Source: Actinomadura barringtoniae
Lineage (GTDB): Bacteria; Actinomycetota; Actinomycetes; Streptosporangiales; Streptosporangiaceae
Length of the DNA stretch: 64,000 bases
NCBI RefSeq assembly: GCF_017573505.1
Contig: NZ_JAGEOJ010000020.1
Coordinates: forward strand, 1 to 64,000
Direction of reading: 5' to 3'
Of this stretch, positions 18,522-26,823 are shown one piece after another (positions within the stretch are counted from its first letter, which is position 1; every line of letters starts with the position of its first letter). Position numbers and translations under genes: made by a program. Under the pieces are notes generated by a model. That model saw only the letters and a program-made list of their open reading frames with translations, did no database searches and was not told the DNA's origin.

Positions 18522-20474
18522 ATGGCAGTCGGCCGCCCGAACCTGTCCCCCAGTCTGGACGATCCAGAAGCGGACGACGGCCGGGCGGTCCGTCCCGGCA
18601 CGGTCCGCCGCATCCTGCCCTATGCCCGCCGCTTTCGCGGGCTCATCGCGCTGGTCCTGCTCGCGACCGTGACCGACGCGGTGATCACCGCGACGAGTCC
18701 TCTCATTCTCAAGGCCTTGATCGACGAAGGAATTCGCCCCGGCCGCCTGTCGGTCGTGGTCGCGCTCGCGTTGACGATCGCGGGGCTCGCCCTGCTGGAC
18801 GCCCTCATCGTGTTCGCCCAGTCATGGTTCTCAGGCCGCGTAGGCGAAGGTCTCGTCTTCGACCTGCGGACCTCGGTCTTCGACCACGTGCAGAGTCAGC
18901 CGCTCGCGTTCTTCATGCGCGCTCAGACCGGAGCCATCGTCAGCCGGCTCAACCTGGACATCATCGGCGCACAGCAGGCAGTGACGACGATCCTCTCCCA
19001 GACCGTCTCCACCGTGCTCACCCTTGTGATCGTGCTGATAGCGATGTTCTACCTGTCCTGGCAGATCTCGATCGCGGCACTGATCATGATCCCGCTGTTC
19101 CTGTACCCGGCCAAGGTCTTCGGCAAGAAGATGCAGGGCCTGGTCCGCCAGGAGATGCAGTACGACTCCGACATGAACTCCATGATGACCGAGCGGTTCA
19201 ACGTCGCCGGCGCCATGCTCGCCAAGCTCTACGGGCGCCCGGCCGAGGAGTCGGCGACCTTCGCCGACCGGGCCGGCAGGATGCGCGACATCGGCATCCA
19301 GACCACGGTCTACAGCCGGATCTTCTTCATCCTGGCCACCCTCCTCACCTCCCTGACGACCGCCCTGGTGTACGGGATCGGCGGAAAGCTGGCGGTCGAC
19401 GGAACCCTGGGCATCGGCACCCTTGTCGCGATGGTCACGCTCCTGATGCGCCTTTATGGTCCGGTGAACCAGCTCTCTGGAGTCCAGAGCAGTCTGATGA
19501 CCGCCCTCGTGAGCTTCGACCGGGTCTTCGAGGTTCTGGACCTGCGCCCCCTTGTGGTCGACGAGCCCGGTGCCCGAGCCATGCCGGTCGACGGCCCCCG
19601 CGAACTCACCGTGCAGTTCGACCGGGTCTGCTTCAACTACCCCCGGCGGGAACAGGTGTCCATCGCGTCACTCGAGCCGGAGGTCGGTCACGGGACCGAG
19701 GGGGCCGACACCGGATGGACTCTCGAGAACGTGAGCTTCACCGTTCCCTCCGGCACCCTCACCGCCCTGGTCGGACCTTCGGGCGCCGGAAAGACGACCA
19801 TCACCCAGCTCGTCCCACGGCTGTACGACGCCGACGAGGGCAGCGTCCGCATCGGCGGGTGCGACGTCCGTGCACTCACGCTCCGCTCGCTGCGGGAGAA
19901 CATCGGCGTCGTCACCCAGGACGCCCACCTCTTCCATGACACCATCCGAGCCAACCTGGTCTTCGCTCGCCCCTCCGCGACCGACGCCGACCTCGCCGAA
20001 GCGTGCAGAGCGGCCAGGATCTGGGAGACCATCACCGACCTGCCCGACGGCCTCGAAACGGTCGTCGGCGAGCAGGGTTATCGGCTGTCCGGTGGCGAGA
20101 AGCAGCGTCTCGCCCTGGCACGCCTCTTGCTGAAGTCGCCGCCGGTCGTCGTGCTGGACGAGGCGACGGCGCACCTCGATTCTGAAGCCGAGGCCGCCAT
20201 CCAGGCCGCTCTGGACACGGCCCTGGCCGGTCGCACCTCGATCGTCATCGCCCACCGGCTTTCGACTGTCCGGCACGCCGACCAGATCCTGGTGGTCGAT
20301 CAGGGCCGGATCGTCGAGCGCGGCACTCACGAAAGCCTTCTGGCCGACGACGGCCTGTACGCCCAGCTCTACCTCACGCAGTTCGCCGCCCACGCCAGTG
20401 CCGACAGCGCCGCGGAGCTGGACGGTGTGGCATCCGGGGAGGCTGTCGACACCACCGCGGCTGATCCCGCCTGA
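18522..20474 (+). CDS. ABC exporter, fused membrane and ATP-binding domains
   Basis: Protein of 650 residues with the layout of a homodimeric or heterodimeric type-IV ABC exporter. Six membrane segments occupy about residues 35-330, followed by a nucleotide-binding domain with Walker A GPSGAGKTT near 422, signature LSGGEKQR near 525, Walker B VVVLDEATAHLD near 546 and an H-loop in IVIAHRLST. An inserted stretch of about 15 residues precedes the NBD. It follows the hydrolase by 52 nt and lies inside the NRPS cluster, so export of the peptide or its precursor is the likely role. No C39 peptidase domain is present. Its 3' end meets a strong hairpin shared with the convergent CmlA-like gene. Confidence 0.93.
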   Translation: MAVGRPNLSPSLDDPEADDGRAVRPGTVRRILPYARRFRGLIALVLLATVTDAVITATSPLILKALIDEGIRPGRLSVVVALALTIAGLALLDALIVFAQSWFSGRVGEGLVFDLRTSVFDHVQSQPLAFFMRAQTGAIVSRLNLDIIGAQQAVTTILSQTVSTVLTLVIVLIAMFYLSWQISIAALIMIPLFLYPAKVFGKKMQGLVRQEMQYDSDMNSMMTERFNVAGAMLAKLYGRPAEESATFADRAGRMRDIGIQTTVYSRIFFILATLLTSLTTALVYGIGGKLAVDGTLGIGTLVAMVTLLMRLYGPVNQLSGVQSSLMTALVSFDRVFEVLDLRPLVVDEPGARAMPVDGPRELTVQFDRVCFNYPRREQVSIASLEPEVGHGTEGADTGWTLENVSFTVPSGTLTALVGPSGAGKTTITQLVPRLYDADEGSVRIGGCDVRALTLRSLRENIGVVTQDAHLFHDTIRANLVFARPSATDADLAEACRAARIWETITDLPDGLETVVGEQGYRLSGGEKQRLALARLLLKSPPVVVLDEATAHLDSEAEAAIQAALDTALAGRTSIVIAHRLSTVRHADQILVVDQGRIVERGTHESLLADDGLYAQLYLTQFAAHASADSAAELDGVASGEAVDTTAADPA

Positions 20475-20568
20475 GCGTAGGTTCCGGCAGAGTTTTACCT
20501 CGGACTTCCTCCAGGGAGTCTCGCCTCCAACATCGCCCATGCTGGGCGCACAACGGCGCACACACGCA

Positions 20569-20598
20569 AGCGGCCCGGGACTCTCGCCCCGGGCCGCT
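20569..20598. terminator. Bidirectional hairpin terminator between ABC exporter and CmlA-like gene
   Basis: A perfect 11-bp inverted repeat (AGCGGCCCGGG at 20569-20579 and its complement at 20588-20598) encloses an 8-nt loop. It sits between two convergent genes that end at 20474 and 20619, where a shared terminator is expected. There is no strong T-run, which is usual in actinomycetes. Confidence 0.8.
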
Positions 20599-20618
20599 CC
20601 GCTACGCGCTCAACTACT

Positions 20619-22208
20619 TCATCGCCAGCGCCATTCCTGCTGCCCGAAGAGATGGCCGGCGGGGATGTTCCGGTCCTTGCACCATTCGAGGAACTCATCG
20701 ATCTGCTTCAGCTGATAGGTGTCCTCGTTGTACGTCGTGGCCATGACGTGGCCGAGCCAGGGCTCCTCGCCCATCGCGTAGATGTAGGCCTCCGCCGCAC
20801 CCAGCTCGGTCATGATGGCGGCGGCCTGTTCGGCGTTCGAGCCGGACAGTTTCCGGGAGTTGCTCATCTTCTTGGTCACGGGCTTGGTGAGCAGCGCCTG
20901 GTAGAGCCAGGTGAGCGGGGCACCGTCGCACTCCATGCCCAGGAAGGCGTAGTCGGCGGTGCCGAGATGGCCACGCACGAAGCGGTACAGCTGGGGGTCG
21001 ATCCCCGAGGAGTCGGCTCCGACGAACACCTTCTTGCCCGCGAGTTCCACCCAGTAGGTCGACTTTCCGCGGATATCGAGGTCGCAGTGCTCGCCCAGGA
21101 ACGGCGTCGCGACGATCTTTCCGCCGGGAATGGGAACCTCGTCGAAGATGTCGACCTCGGTAACGGAGAAACCGAACTGGCGCAGGAGCAGCCCCATCGC
21201 TGGATCCTCCAGGTTTCCGCGCGACGAGCGCGGCACGACGACCGTGCCGATCCGGCCGCGAAGCTGCAACAACGTCTCCAACACGATGTGGTCCTGGTGA
21301 GCATGGGTGATCACCACGACATCGATGAAGTCGGGCAGGTCGTCAAGGGTGTAACGGTCCCCCGCGTCGCTGTCGGCGCTGATGAACGGGTCGGTGACAA
21401 CAGACGCTTCCGGCGACTGCAGCACCAGGCAGGCGTGGCCGAAGTAGCGGATGCGCCCGCCGGCGTCGATGTGACGATCGGCGGCCATGCTGGGGCGTTC
21501 GGAGAGCAGGCCGAGCAAATGGCGGAACTGCGCGTCGTCGGAGATCTCCAGGGCCTCGCGTAGAGATCCCGGAGTCGTCGGCCGGATGCGCGCCAGGAAC
21601 AGCTGTTCCAACCCGGAATGACGGAACGGGATGTCCAGTTCAAGGACGTCCGCGGAGGCCAGGCGCGGCGTGCTGAGGATGAAGGGGCGCTCGACACCGG
21701 GCTCCAAGGACAGCTGGACCGACTGCCGGGACTCGTCGTAGATCGGGCTCTTGTAGACGACCGGCTCCATGAACCTCATCGAGGGCTGGTTCTCGGTGTC
21801 GTACACCAGTTCCACCAAGCCGTTGAGTTCCGTCGGCAGCTTGGGGTAGAGAGGTGTGAGATCGAAGCCGGTCGCACTGGAGCGGAGGAGCTCCTGCCCC
21901 TCGGCGACGGCGGCCGCGAAGCGGAGCATGTCCGCACGGTCGCGCTTGATGCCGTTCAGAAGGTCCTGGATCCGGGACGCCTTGTCTTCCGCGATGTTCA
22001 CGAAGTAGCCACCACGCAGTTCAGGATTGCTGCTGGCGGAGACGTGCAGTTGCGGCGCCTGTATATACGACTCGAGCATCGGGACCTGCAGAAAAGCGAG
22101 ATTCATGGCGCCCTGCACGGGCGCCACAGTGTGGGGCCACGCATAGAACCGGTCCACCAGCGGTTCCACGATCGCCTTCGACCGCAGATACATGGGCGTT
22201 TCAGTCAT
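20619..22208 (-). CDS. CmlA-type diiron beta-hydroxylase acting on carrier-bound amino acid
   Basis: Protein of 529 residues, close to CmlA (532), the enzyme that beta-hydroxylates a carrier-bound phenylalanine derivative in chloramphenicol synthesis. The N-terminal half is the CmlA-specific docking domain. The C-terminal half is a metallo-beta-lactamase fold with the HAHQDH motif near residues 302-307, where CmlA has its diiron ligands. The start was set at ATG 22208 because it has an AAGGGA upstream and gives the family length; the frame is open further upstream. Since two adenylation domains in this cluster read as Phe, beta-hydroxy-Phe is the likely product. That substrate is inferred, and an ordinary MBL hydrolase is unlikely because of the length and N-terminal domain. 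Confidence 0.88.
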   Translation of the reverse strand: MTETPMYLRSKAIVEPLVDRFYAWPHTVAPVQGAMNLAFLQVPMLESYIQAPQLHVSASSNPELRGGYFVNIAEDKASRIQDLLNGIKRDRADMLRFAAAVAEGQELLRSSATGFDLTPLYPKLPTELNGLVELVYDTENQPSMRFMEPVVYKSPIYDESRQSVQLSLEPGVERPFILSTPRLASADVLELDIPFRHSGLEQLFLARIRPTTPGSLREALEISDDAQFRHLLGLLSERPSMAADRHIDAGGRIRYFGHACLVLQSPEASVVTDPFISADSDAGDRYTLDDLPDFIDVVVITHAHQDHIVLETLLQLRGRIGTVVVPRSSRGNLEDPAMGLLLRQFGFSVTEVDIFDEVPIPGGKIVATPFLGEHCDLDIRGKSTYWVELAGKKVFVGADSSGIDPQLYRFVRGHLGTADYAFLGMECDGAPLTWLYQALLTKPVTKKMSNSRKLSGSNAEQAAAIMTELGAAEAYIYAMGEEPWLGHVMATTYNEDTYQLKQIDEFLEWCKDRNIPAGHLFGQQEWRWR

Positions 22209-22426
22209 GGCGAATTCCCTTTCGTCCAGGGTCGAGGGAACGAAAATCTTCCGCGACGGCGCGGCGATGACGGGAATAGCGTGTTGCATGCCACAGAAGA
22301 TTCCCCGCGCGGAAACGTGTTCTCGATGTACAGTATCCGTGGCAGCCTGGGATAAATACAAATAAATATAGGTGACCAAAGTCGATACAAAAGTGTCAGC
22401 CTCGACCGCGGTCAAGGTCGCGGACG

Positions 22427-23578
22427 TCAACTGCCGGGCACGTGTTCCGGCCGAGTCCGCTCGTCGAGTTCCTCGGCGAAGCCGTGCCACATATCGGAGT
22501 ACTGGCGGGCGAGTTCGGCCACCGCCGTCCCCCAGTGGGCCGGGACGGCCTCGAGCAGGTTCGTCCATTTGGAGAGGTCCAGAGTGTTCTGCCGCAGGAG
22601 CCGCAGCAGCTGCCGCCCCTCCTCCTTCTGGCGGATCGAAGGGTCACGCCAGAGCTTCTCGAGGACCATGGTGGGATCGACGGCCTCAATCCGACCGCTC
22701 GGCTTCAAGCGTGCGTGAGGCAGTTCCTCTGCCCCGTATTCCCGCTCGTCGTCGGAGAGCAGGTCGTCGGCCGGGTCCATTTTCCGGCCGGCGGGCGAGC
22801 CCGGCTCCGGAGGGTCCGCCGGAGGGGGCGGAGTCGCCGCGGAGACCGGCTTGCGGTTGGGGAGCACCGCGGACTCGCCGGCGGCCAGCCGTTTGCGGAC
22901 GTCACTGACGGTCGCGGGCGAGATTCCAGCGATCCGGGCCACTTCCCTGAGCGACGCGTCAGGACGCTGCGTCAGCACCTCGACGGCCCGCAGCCGGCCC
23001 TCGTCGCCATTGACCGGCCGGACCCGTCCGTCACGACCGACCCGCGCGTTCAACTGCTGTCCGGCCTCCGTTGAACGGCGGATCTTCGCGATGGAACGCG
23101 TCCCCATTCCGACGGCCAGAGCGATCGCCCGGTCCGACATGTGCGGGTGCGAGTCAATGATCTTCTCGGCCGCGGCCAGGCGGTCGGCCGCGCTCAGGGG
23201 AAGCCCGTGGACGGCGTTCGCCTCCACCGCCCGCAGGAAGGCGTCCTCCGGCTTCCCGTCGAAGAACTCCACCGCGATCGTCGACTGACCGCGCAGCAGA
23301 GCGGCCAGCAGTCGGTGAGTTCCGTCAACGACTCGCATCGTGCGCCGGTCGACGAGGATCGGCGGCAGCGGTGTGCTCAACTCGGCGAGCCGCGTGACGT
23401 GGGCGCTGTCGATGCCGCCCGAGCGCGGCGACTCACCCTTGTGGAGCTCGTCGATGGCGACCATGGTCACCTCACGGTCCGGCTTCTCGCCCACCCTCTC
23501 GATCTGACGCGAGCGCGGATCCGCGGGCCGCACCCTCGGCTCCCCCTCGACCGAGGAGAACTCAGCGTTCTTTCCCAT
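22427..23578 (-). CDS. StrR-like (ParB-fold) pathway-specific transcriptional activator
   Basis: Protein of 383 residues. A ParB/Sulfiredoxin-like N-terminal domain carries the PPILVDRRTMRVVDGTHR segment and SAADRLAAAEKI, followed by two helix-turn-helix regions (MSDRAIALAVGMGTRSIAKI near 150 and REVARIAGISPATVSDV near 210) and a GRDGRVRP linker. The arrangement matches StrR, NovG and glycopeptide-cluster activators rather than chromosome-partition ParB. The tail after about residue 240 is proline-rich and then variable. It is encoded just upstream of the CmlA-like gene on the same strand, with 218 nt between them. It probably activates several promoters of the cluster; its operators were not located. 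Confidence 0.88.
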   Translation of the reverse strand: MGKNAEFSSVEGEPRVRPADPRSRQIERVGEKPDREVTMVAIDELHKGESPRSGGIDSAHVTRLAELSTPLPPILVDRRTMRVVDGTHRLLAALLRGQSTIAVEFFDGKPEDAFLRAVEANAVHGLPLSAADRLAAAEKIIDSHPHMSDRAIALAVGMGTRSIAKIRRSTEAGQQLNARVGRDGRVRPVNGDEGRLRAVEVLTQRPDASLREVARIAGISPATVSDVRKRLAAGESAVLPNRKPVSAATPPPPADPPEPGSPAGRKMDPADDLLSDDEREYGAEELPHARLKPSGRIEAVDPTMVLEKLWRDPSIRQKEEGRQLLRLLRQNTLDLSKWTNLLEAVPAHWGTAVAELARQYSDMWHGFAEELDERTRPEHVPGS

Positions 23579-24115
23579 CGTTCATGCGCCTCCGAAAGCC
23601 GAATCGAACAAATCCACCCTCCTGAGACTCTGTTGGGCTCGTCCGCGCAGCTGCTGCGACGTGCTCTCACCAAATCCTCATGTAGTACGCGTTCCCGTCT
23701 GTCAAGTCATCGGCTCGACGGCAAGCGACTTCAGGCGACCTTCCCCCGATCGTTCAGAACGAGAGAAGCCATGAAGACGTGCCGAGCGACCGCGCCCAAC
23801 GAAGATCCCACAATTCCACAAGTTATGGTTCAATCACATTTGTGTCTAGAGTTACGATTTGTAAGCTTGCGTGTACAAATCCCACCCCGGGTGCGCTCCC
23901 GCCCCCGCCGTCCAACTGACGTCGCCTTTCTGGACCTCGGCGGAGTAATGGCCGAGAATCCCGTGGGGCGCCGTTCGTGATCGACTGGGTCTGTTGCCTA
24001 TCCTGACAGCGGCGTTAAAGGATGACCTGGGCTGCCATCCCTTCGCATGCTGCCCCTCGAAGGCGACCTCCAGGGTTACTGCCTGATTCGACCATGCCGC
24101 TGCGAAGAAGGTGCC
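23579..24115. promoter_or_regulatory. Divergent intergenic region between StrR-like regulator and fatty acyl-AMP ligase
   Basis: This 537-nt stretch has no convincing gene. It is locally AT-rich around 23815-23885, unlike its surroundings, which suits promoter DNA. A perfect palindrome TCGTTC-A-GAACGA lies at 23750-23762 and contains GTTC/GAAC half sites reminiscent of StrR-family operators, but with much closer spacing than the known sites. A GAAGAAGG ribosome site precedes the ATG at 24116. Confidence 0.4.
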
Positions 24116-25858
24116 ATGAGCATTGATCTGACCTCTTTCTCCTCTCTGGTGGCCGCGGTCCGCGATCAGGTCCACACACAGCCGGACGGCACGGCGCTCA
24201 CTTTCCTGCATGATCCTGATCGGCCACGTGATGGAGGCACCACGGACTGGTCGTATGCGCGCCTCGATCAGGAGGCTCGGGCTAGGGCGGCCTGGCTTCA
24301 GGACCGGCTGGCTCCGGGCTCACGCGTCCTGCTGCTGCACCCCAACGGCACCGAGTTCGCGGCCGCCTTCTACGGCTGCCTCTATGCGAACATGATCGCC
24401 GTCCCGGCCCCGTTGCCCGGGCGCCACCGCGGTCGGGAGCGCGTCGCGCGGATCTCGGGCCAATGCGAGGCCAGTGCGGCCCTGACCACGGCGGCGAATC
24501 TCGGGAGCCTGCGCGCGTGGGCCGTCGAGACCGGGATCGACATCCCGATCGTGGCCGGCGACGCGGAGCCGCTGGCCGACCCGGCCGACTGGCGCCCGAT
24601 CGACACCGACCGGTCGGCGATCGCTTTCCTGCAGTACACGTCAGGTTCGACCGGCGACCCCAAGGGGGTGAAGGTCAGCCACGAGAATGCCCTGTGGAAC
24701 GGCCAGGCGACCGCGCGGTCGGTCGGATGGCCGGACTGGATGCGTATGGGCGGCTGGCTTCCGCTTTACCACGACATGGGGCTGGTCCAGCTGCTCTATT
24801 CGACTGCCCTCGGTGGCGGTTGCGCCCTGATGGAGCCCTCGGCGTTCATCGGCAGGCCGGCACGCTGGCTCCAGGCCATCGACGCACTCGACATCCACGT
24901 CGGCTTCTCTCCCAGCTTCGGCTATGACCTGTGCGTACGGAAGGTCGCCGACGAGGAGGTGTCCGGCCTGGACCTGTCCCGCTGGCACGTGGCCGGCAAC
25001 GGATCGGAACCCGTGGATCCGGCGGTCATGCGGGCGTTCAGCAAGAAGTTCGCCCCCGCGGGATTCAGGCCGGAGAACTTCGCACCCGTCTACGGCCTTG
25101 CCGAATGCACGGTGTACGTCTCCGGACGGCGCGACCGGCCTCCAGTGGTGCGAACGCTCGATCTGGACGCGCTGACGCAGGGCGAATTCGTCCCGGCCGA
25201 GAACGATCGCCCGGGTCGGGAGGCGGTCAGTGTCGGACCACCCACCGACGCGTGCGAAGTCCTCATCGTGGAGCCCGAAACATGTGAGGTGCTGCCCGAG
25301 GGGCGGCTGGGTGAGATCTGGTTGCGCGGGACGAGCGTGAGTCTCGGCTACTGGCAGCGCCCCGACCCGGAGGGGCGGGTGTTCGGGGCCACCACGGCGG
25401 ACGGCCGGACGGGCTTCCTGCGGACCGGCGACCTCGGCGCGCTCCAGCAGGACGAGCTGTTCGTCCAGGGACGGATCAAGGACCTGCTGATCGTCCGCGG
25501 GCGGAACGTGTTTCCTTCTGACATCGAGCACGAACTGCGCGCCCGCTTCTCGGATCTAGGCCGCGTAGGGGCGGTGTTCGCAGCGATACACGAGGATGAT
25601 CCAAGCGCGGACGACGCAGGCTCGATCGTCGTCACGCATGAGGTCGACGGCATCCCGCCCGACCGGCTGCCCAAGCTGGCCGCCGAGTTGCGGCACTTCG
25701 TGATCCGAGAGTTCGGCGTGGACGTCGCCTCCATCCTTCTGCTACCGGCCGGCACGGTCGCCCGTACCACCAGCGGAAAGGTGCGGCGCTCGGAGATGCG
25801 GGAGCGCTTCCGCGAGGGCCGGCTCCAGGCGCTGTACCCGCCGACGCCGGCCGCCTGA
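24116..25858 (+). CDS. Fatty acyl-AMP ligase (lipopeptide initiation)
   Basis: Adenylate-forming enzyme of 580 residues, the role played by DptE in daptomycin synthesis: it activates a fatty acid and loads it on the adjacent ACP. Seen motifs are LQYTSGSTGDPKGVKVSH (A3) near 185, YHDMGLVQ and YGLAECT near 345, TGDL near 450 and the closing TSGKVRR. Features such as PLYHDMGL and the RGRNVFPSDIE stretch are those of fatty acyl-AMP ligases rather than amino acid adenylation domains. ATG 24116 has a GAAGAAGG upstream and gives the family length. Its stop is directly followed by the ACP frame, so the two are co-translated. It presumably supplies the acyl starter for the EntF-like condensation domain. 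Confidence 0.93.
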   Translation: MSIDLTSFSSLVAAVRDQVHTQPDGTALTFLHDPDRPRDGGTTDWSYARLDQEARARAAWLQDRLAPGSRVLLLHPNGTEFAAAFYGCLYANMIAVPAPLPGRHRGRERVARISGQCEASAALTTAANLGSLRAWAVETGIDIPIVAGDAEPLADPADWRPIDTDRSAIAFLQYTSGSTGDPKGVKVSHENALWNGQATARSVGWPDWMRMGGWLPLYHDMGLVQLLYSTALGGGCALMEPSAFIGRPARWLQAIDALDIHVGFSPSFGYDLCVRKVADEEVSGLDLSRWHVAGNGSEPVDPAVMRAFSKKFAPAGFRPENFAPVYGLAECTVYVSGRRDRPPVVRTLDLDALTQGEFVPAENDRPGREAVSVGPPTDACEVLIVEPETCEVLPEGRLGEIWLRGTSVSLGYWQRPDPEGRVFGATTADGRTGFLRTGDLGALQQDELFVQGRIKDLLIVRGRNVFPSDIEHELRARFSDLGRVGAVFAAIHEDDPSADDAGSIVVTHEVDGIPPDRLPKLAAELRHFVIREFGVDVASILLLPAGTVARTTSGKVRRSEMRERFREGRLQALYPPTPAA

Positions 25859-25897
25859 ATGGTCCGTCCGATGATTCGAGAGCACGAGGTGCCGTCC

Positions 25898-26191
25898 ATG
25901 ACCGCCCTGCCGACCACCAGTCAGACCGACATCGAGACCTGGATGGCCGACTTCCTGGCCGATCGGCTGGGGCTGCCCGCCGCCGAAGTCGACCGGCATG
26001 CACTGATGACCGACTATGGGATGGATTCAGTGACCGCCATCAGCATGCTGGAGGAGCTGACGGCCGTCGTCGGTCTCGAGATCGACCCCGACGTCATCTG
26101 GGACTTTCCGACCATTTCAGCCCTGGCCGGGTACGCCCATGAGAGATCGTCTCAGACCTCCGAGCCCGGCGTCATGAGACCCACCTCGTAG
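25898..26191 (+). CDS. Stand-alone acyl carrier protein
   Basis: Carrier protein of 97 residues with the phosphopantetheine serine in YGMDSVTA (Ser44), and helices LADRLGLPAAEVD before and SMLEELTAVVGLEIDPDVIWDFPTI (two parts) after it. The start at 25898 has a suitable GAGG about ten bases upstream; an in-frame ATG at 25859, touching the ligase stop, would add 13 residues. It follows the fatty acyl-AMP ligase exactly as DptF follows DptE, so it likely holds the fatty acyl group for the starter condensation domain. Its 3' end overlaps the convergent response-regulator gene by 40 nt. Confidence 0.92.
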   Translation: MTALPTTSQTDIETWMADFLADRLGLPAAEVDRHALMTDYGMDSVTAISMLEELTAVVGLEIDPDVIWDFPTISALAGYAHERSSQTSEPGVMRPTS

Positions 26192-26823
26192 GCCAGGACG
26201 ATCGCCTGGGCACGGTCGCGCAGATCCAGCTTGCCCAGAATTCGGGTGACGTGCGTCTTCACGGTGGTTTCGCTGAGCTGAAGGGTCTGTGCGATCTCGG
26301 CGTTGTTCTGGCCCCGGGCCAGGACCGTCAAGACCTCCAGTTCCCGGGCCGTCAGCGCGGACAGGTCGTCGGGGAGGGGAAAGGACCGGCGATCCCGGCG
26401 GGCATAGCGCTGGATGAGCCTGCGGGTGATCGCCGGTGCGAGCAGGGCGTCGCCGGTCCGCACCAGTCGCACCGCCGCGACCAGTTGTTCCGGTGAGACG
26501 TCCTTGAGGAGGAACCCGCTCGCGCCCGCGGCGATCGCGGCGTAGACGTACTGGTCGAGGTCGAAGGTCGTCAGGATGACGATGCGCGGGGCCGGGCCGG
26601 CACGGCCAAGGATCTGCCGGGTCGCCTCCAGCCCGTCCAGCCGCGGCATCCGGATGTCCATCAGCACCACGTCCGGGTTCGTTCGGCGAACGAGTTCGAC
26701 CGCTTCCTGGCCGTCGGCGGCCTGGCCGACGACCTCGATGCCGTCGGCGGCCAGGATCATGGTGAACCCGGTTCGTGCCAGTGCCTGGTCGTCGGCGATG
26801 ACGACTCGGAGGGCGTCGCTCAT
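26152..26823 (-). CDS. NarL/LuxR-family response regulator
   Basis: Protein of 223 residues: receiver domain with the phospho-acceptor Asp in VVLMDIRMPRLDG near residue 54 and Lys in FLLKD, then a LuxR-type helix-turn-helix (LTARELEVLTVLARGQNN, SETTVKTHVTRILGKL). Its ATG overlaps the stop of the kinase gene in an ATGA, so kinase and regulator are a coupled pair. The pair is divergent from an ABC ATPase/permease operon, the common layout of cell-envelope-stress or antibiotic-resistance modules. The start at 26823 is preferred to the longer frame. Confidence 0.93.
   Translation of the reverse strand: MSDALRVVIADDQALARTGFTMILAADGIEVVGQAADGQEAVELVRRTNPDVVLMDIRMPRLDGLEATRQILGRAGPAPRIVILTTFDLDQYVYAAIAAGASGFLLKDVSPEQLVAAVRLVRTGDALLAPAITRRLIQRYARRDRRSFPLPDDLSALTARELEVLTVLARGQNNAEIAQTLQLSETTVKTHVTRILGKLDLRDRAQAIVLAYEVGLMTPGSEV

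Noticed and set aside
20619..22568. Longer start for the CmlA-like gene
   Set aside because: The extra 120 residues would run into AT-rich promoter-like DNA; ATG 22208 has a ribosome site and gives the family length.
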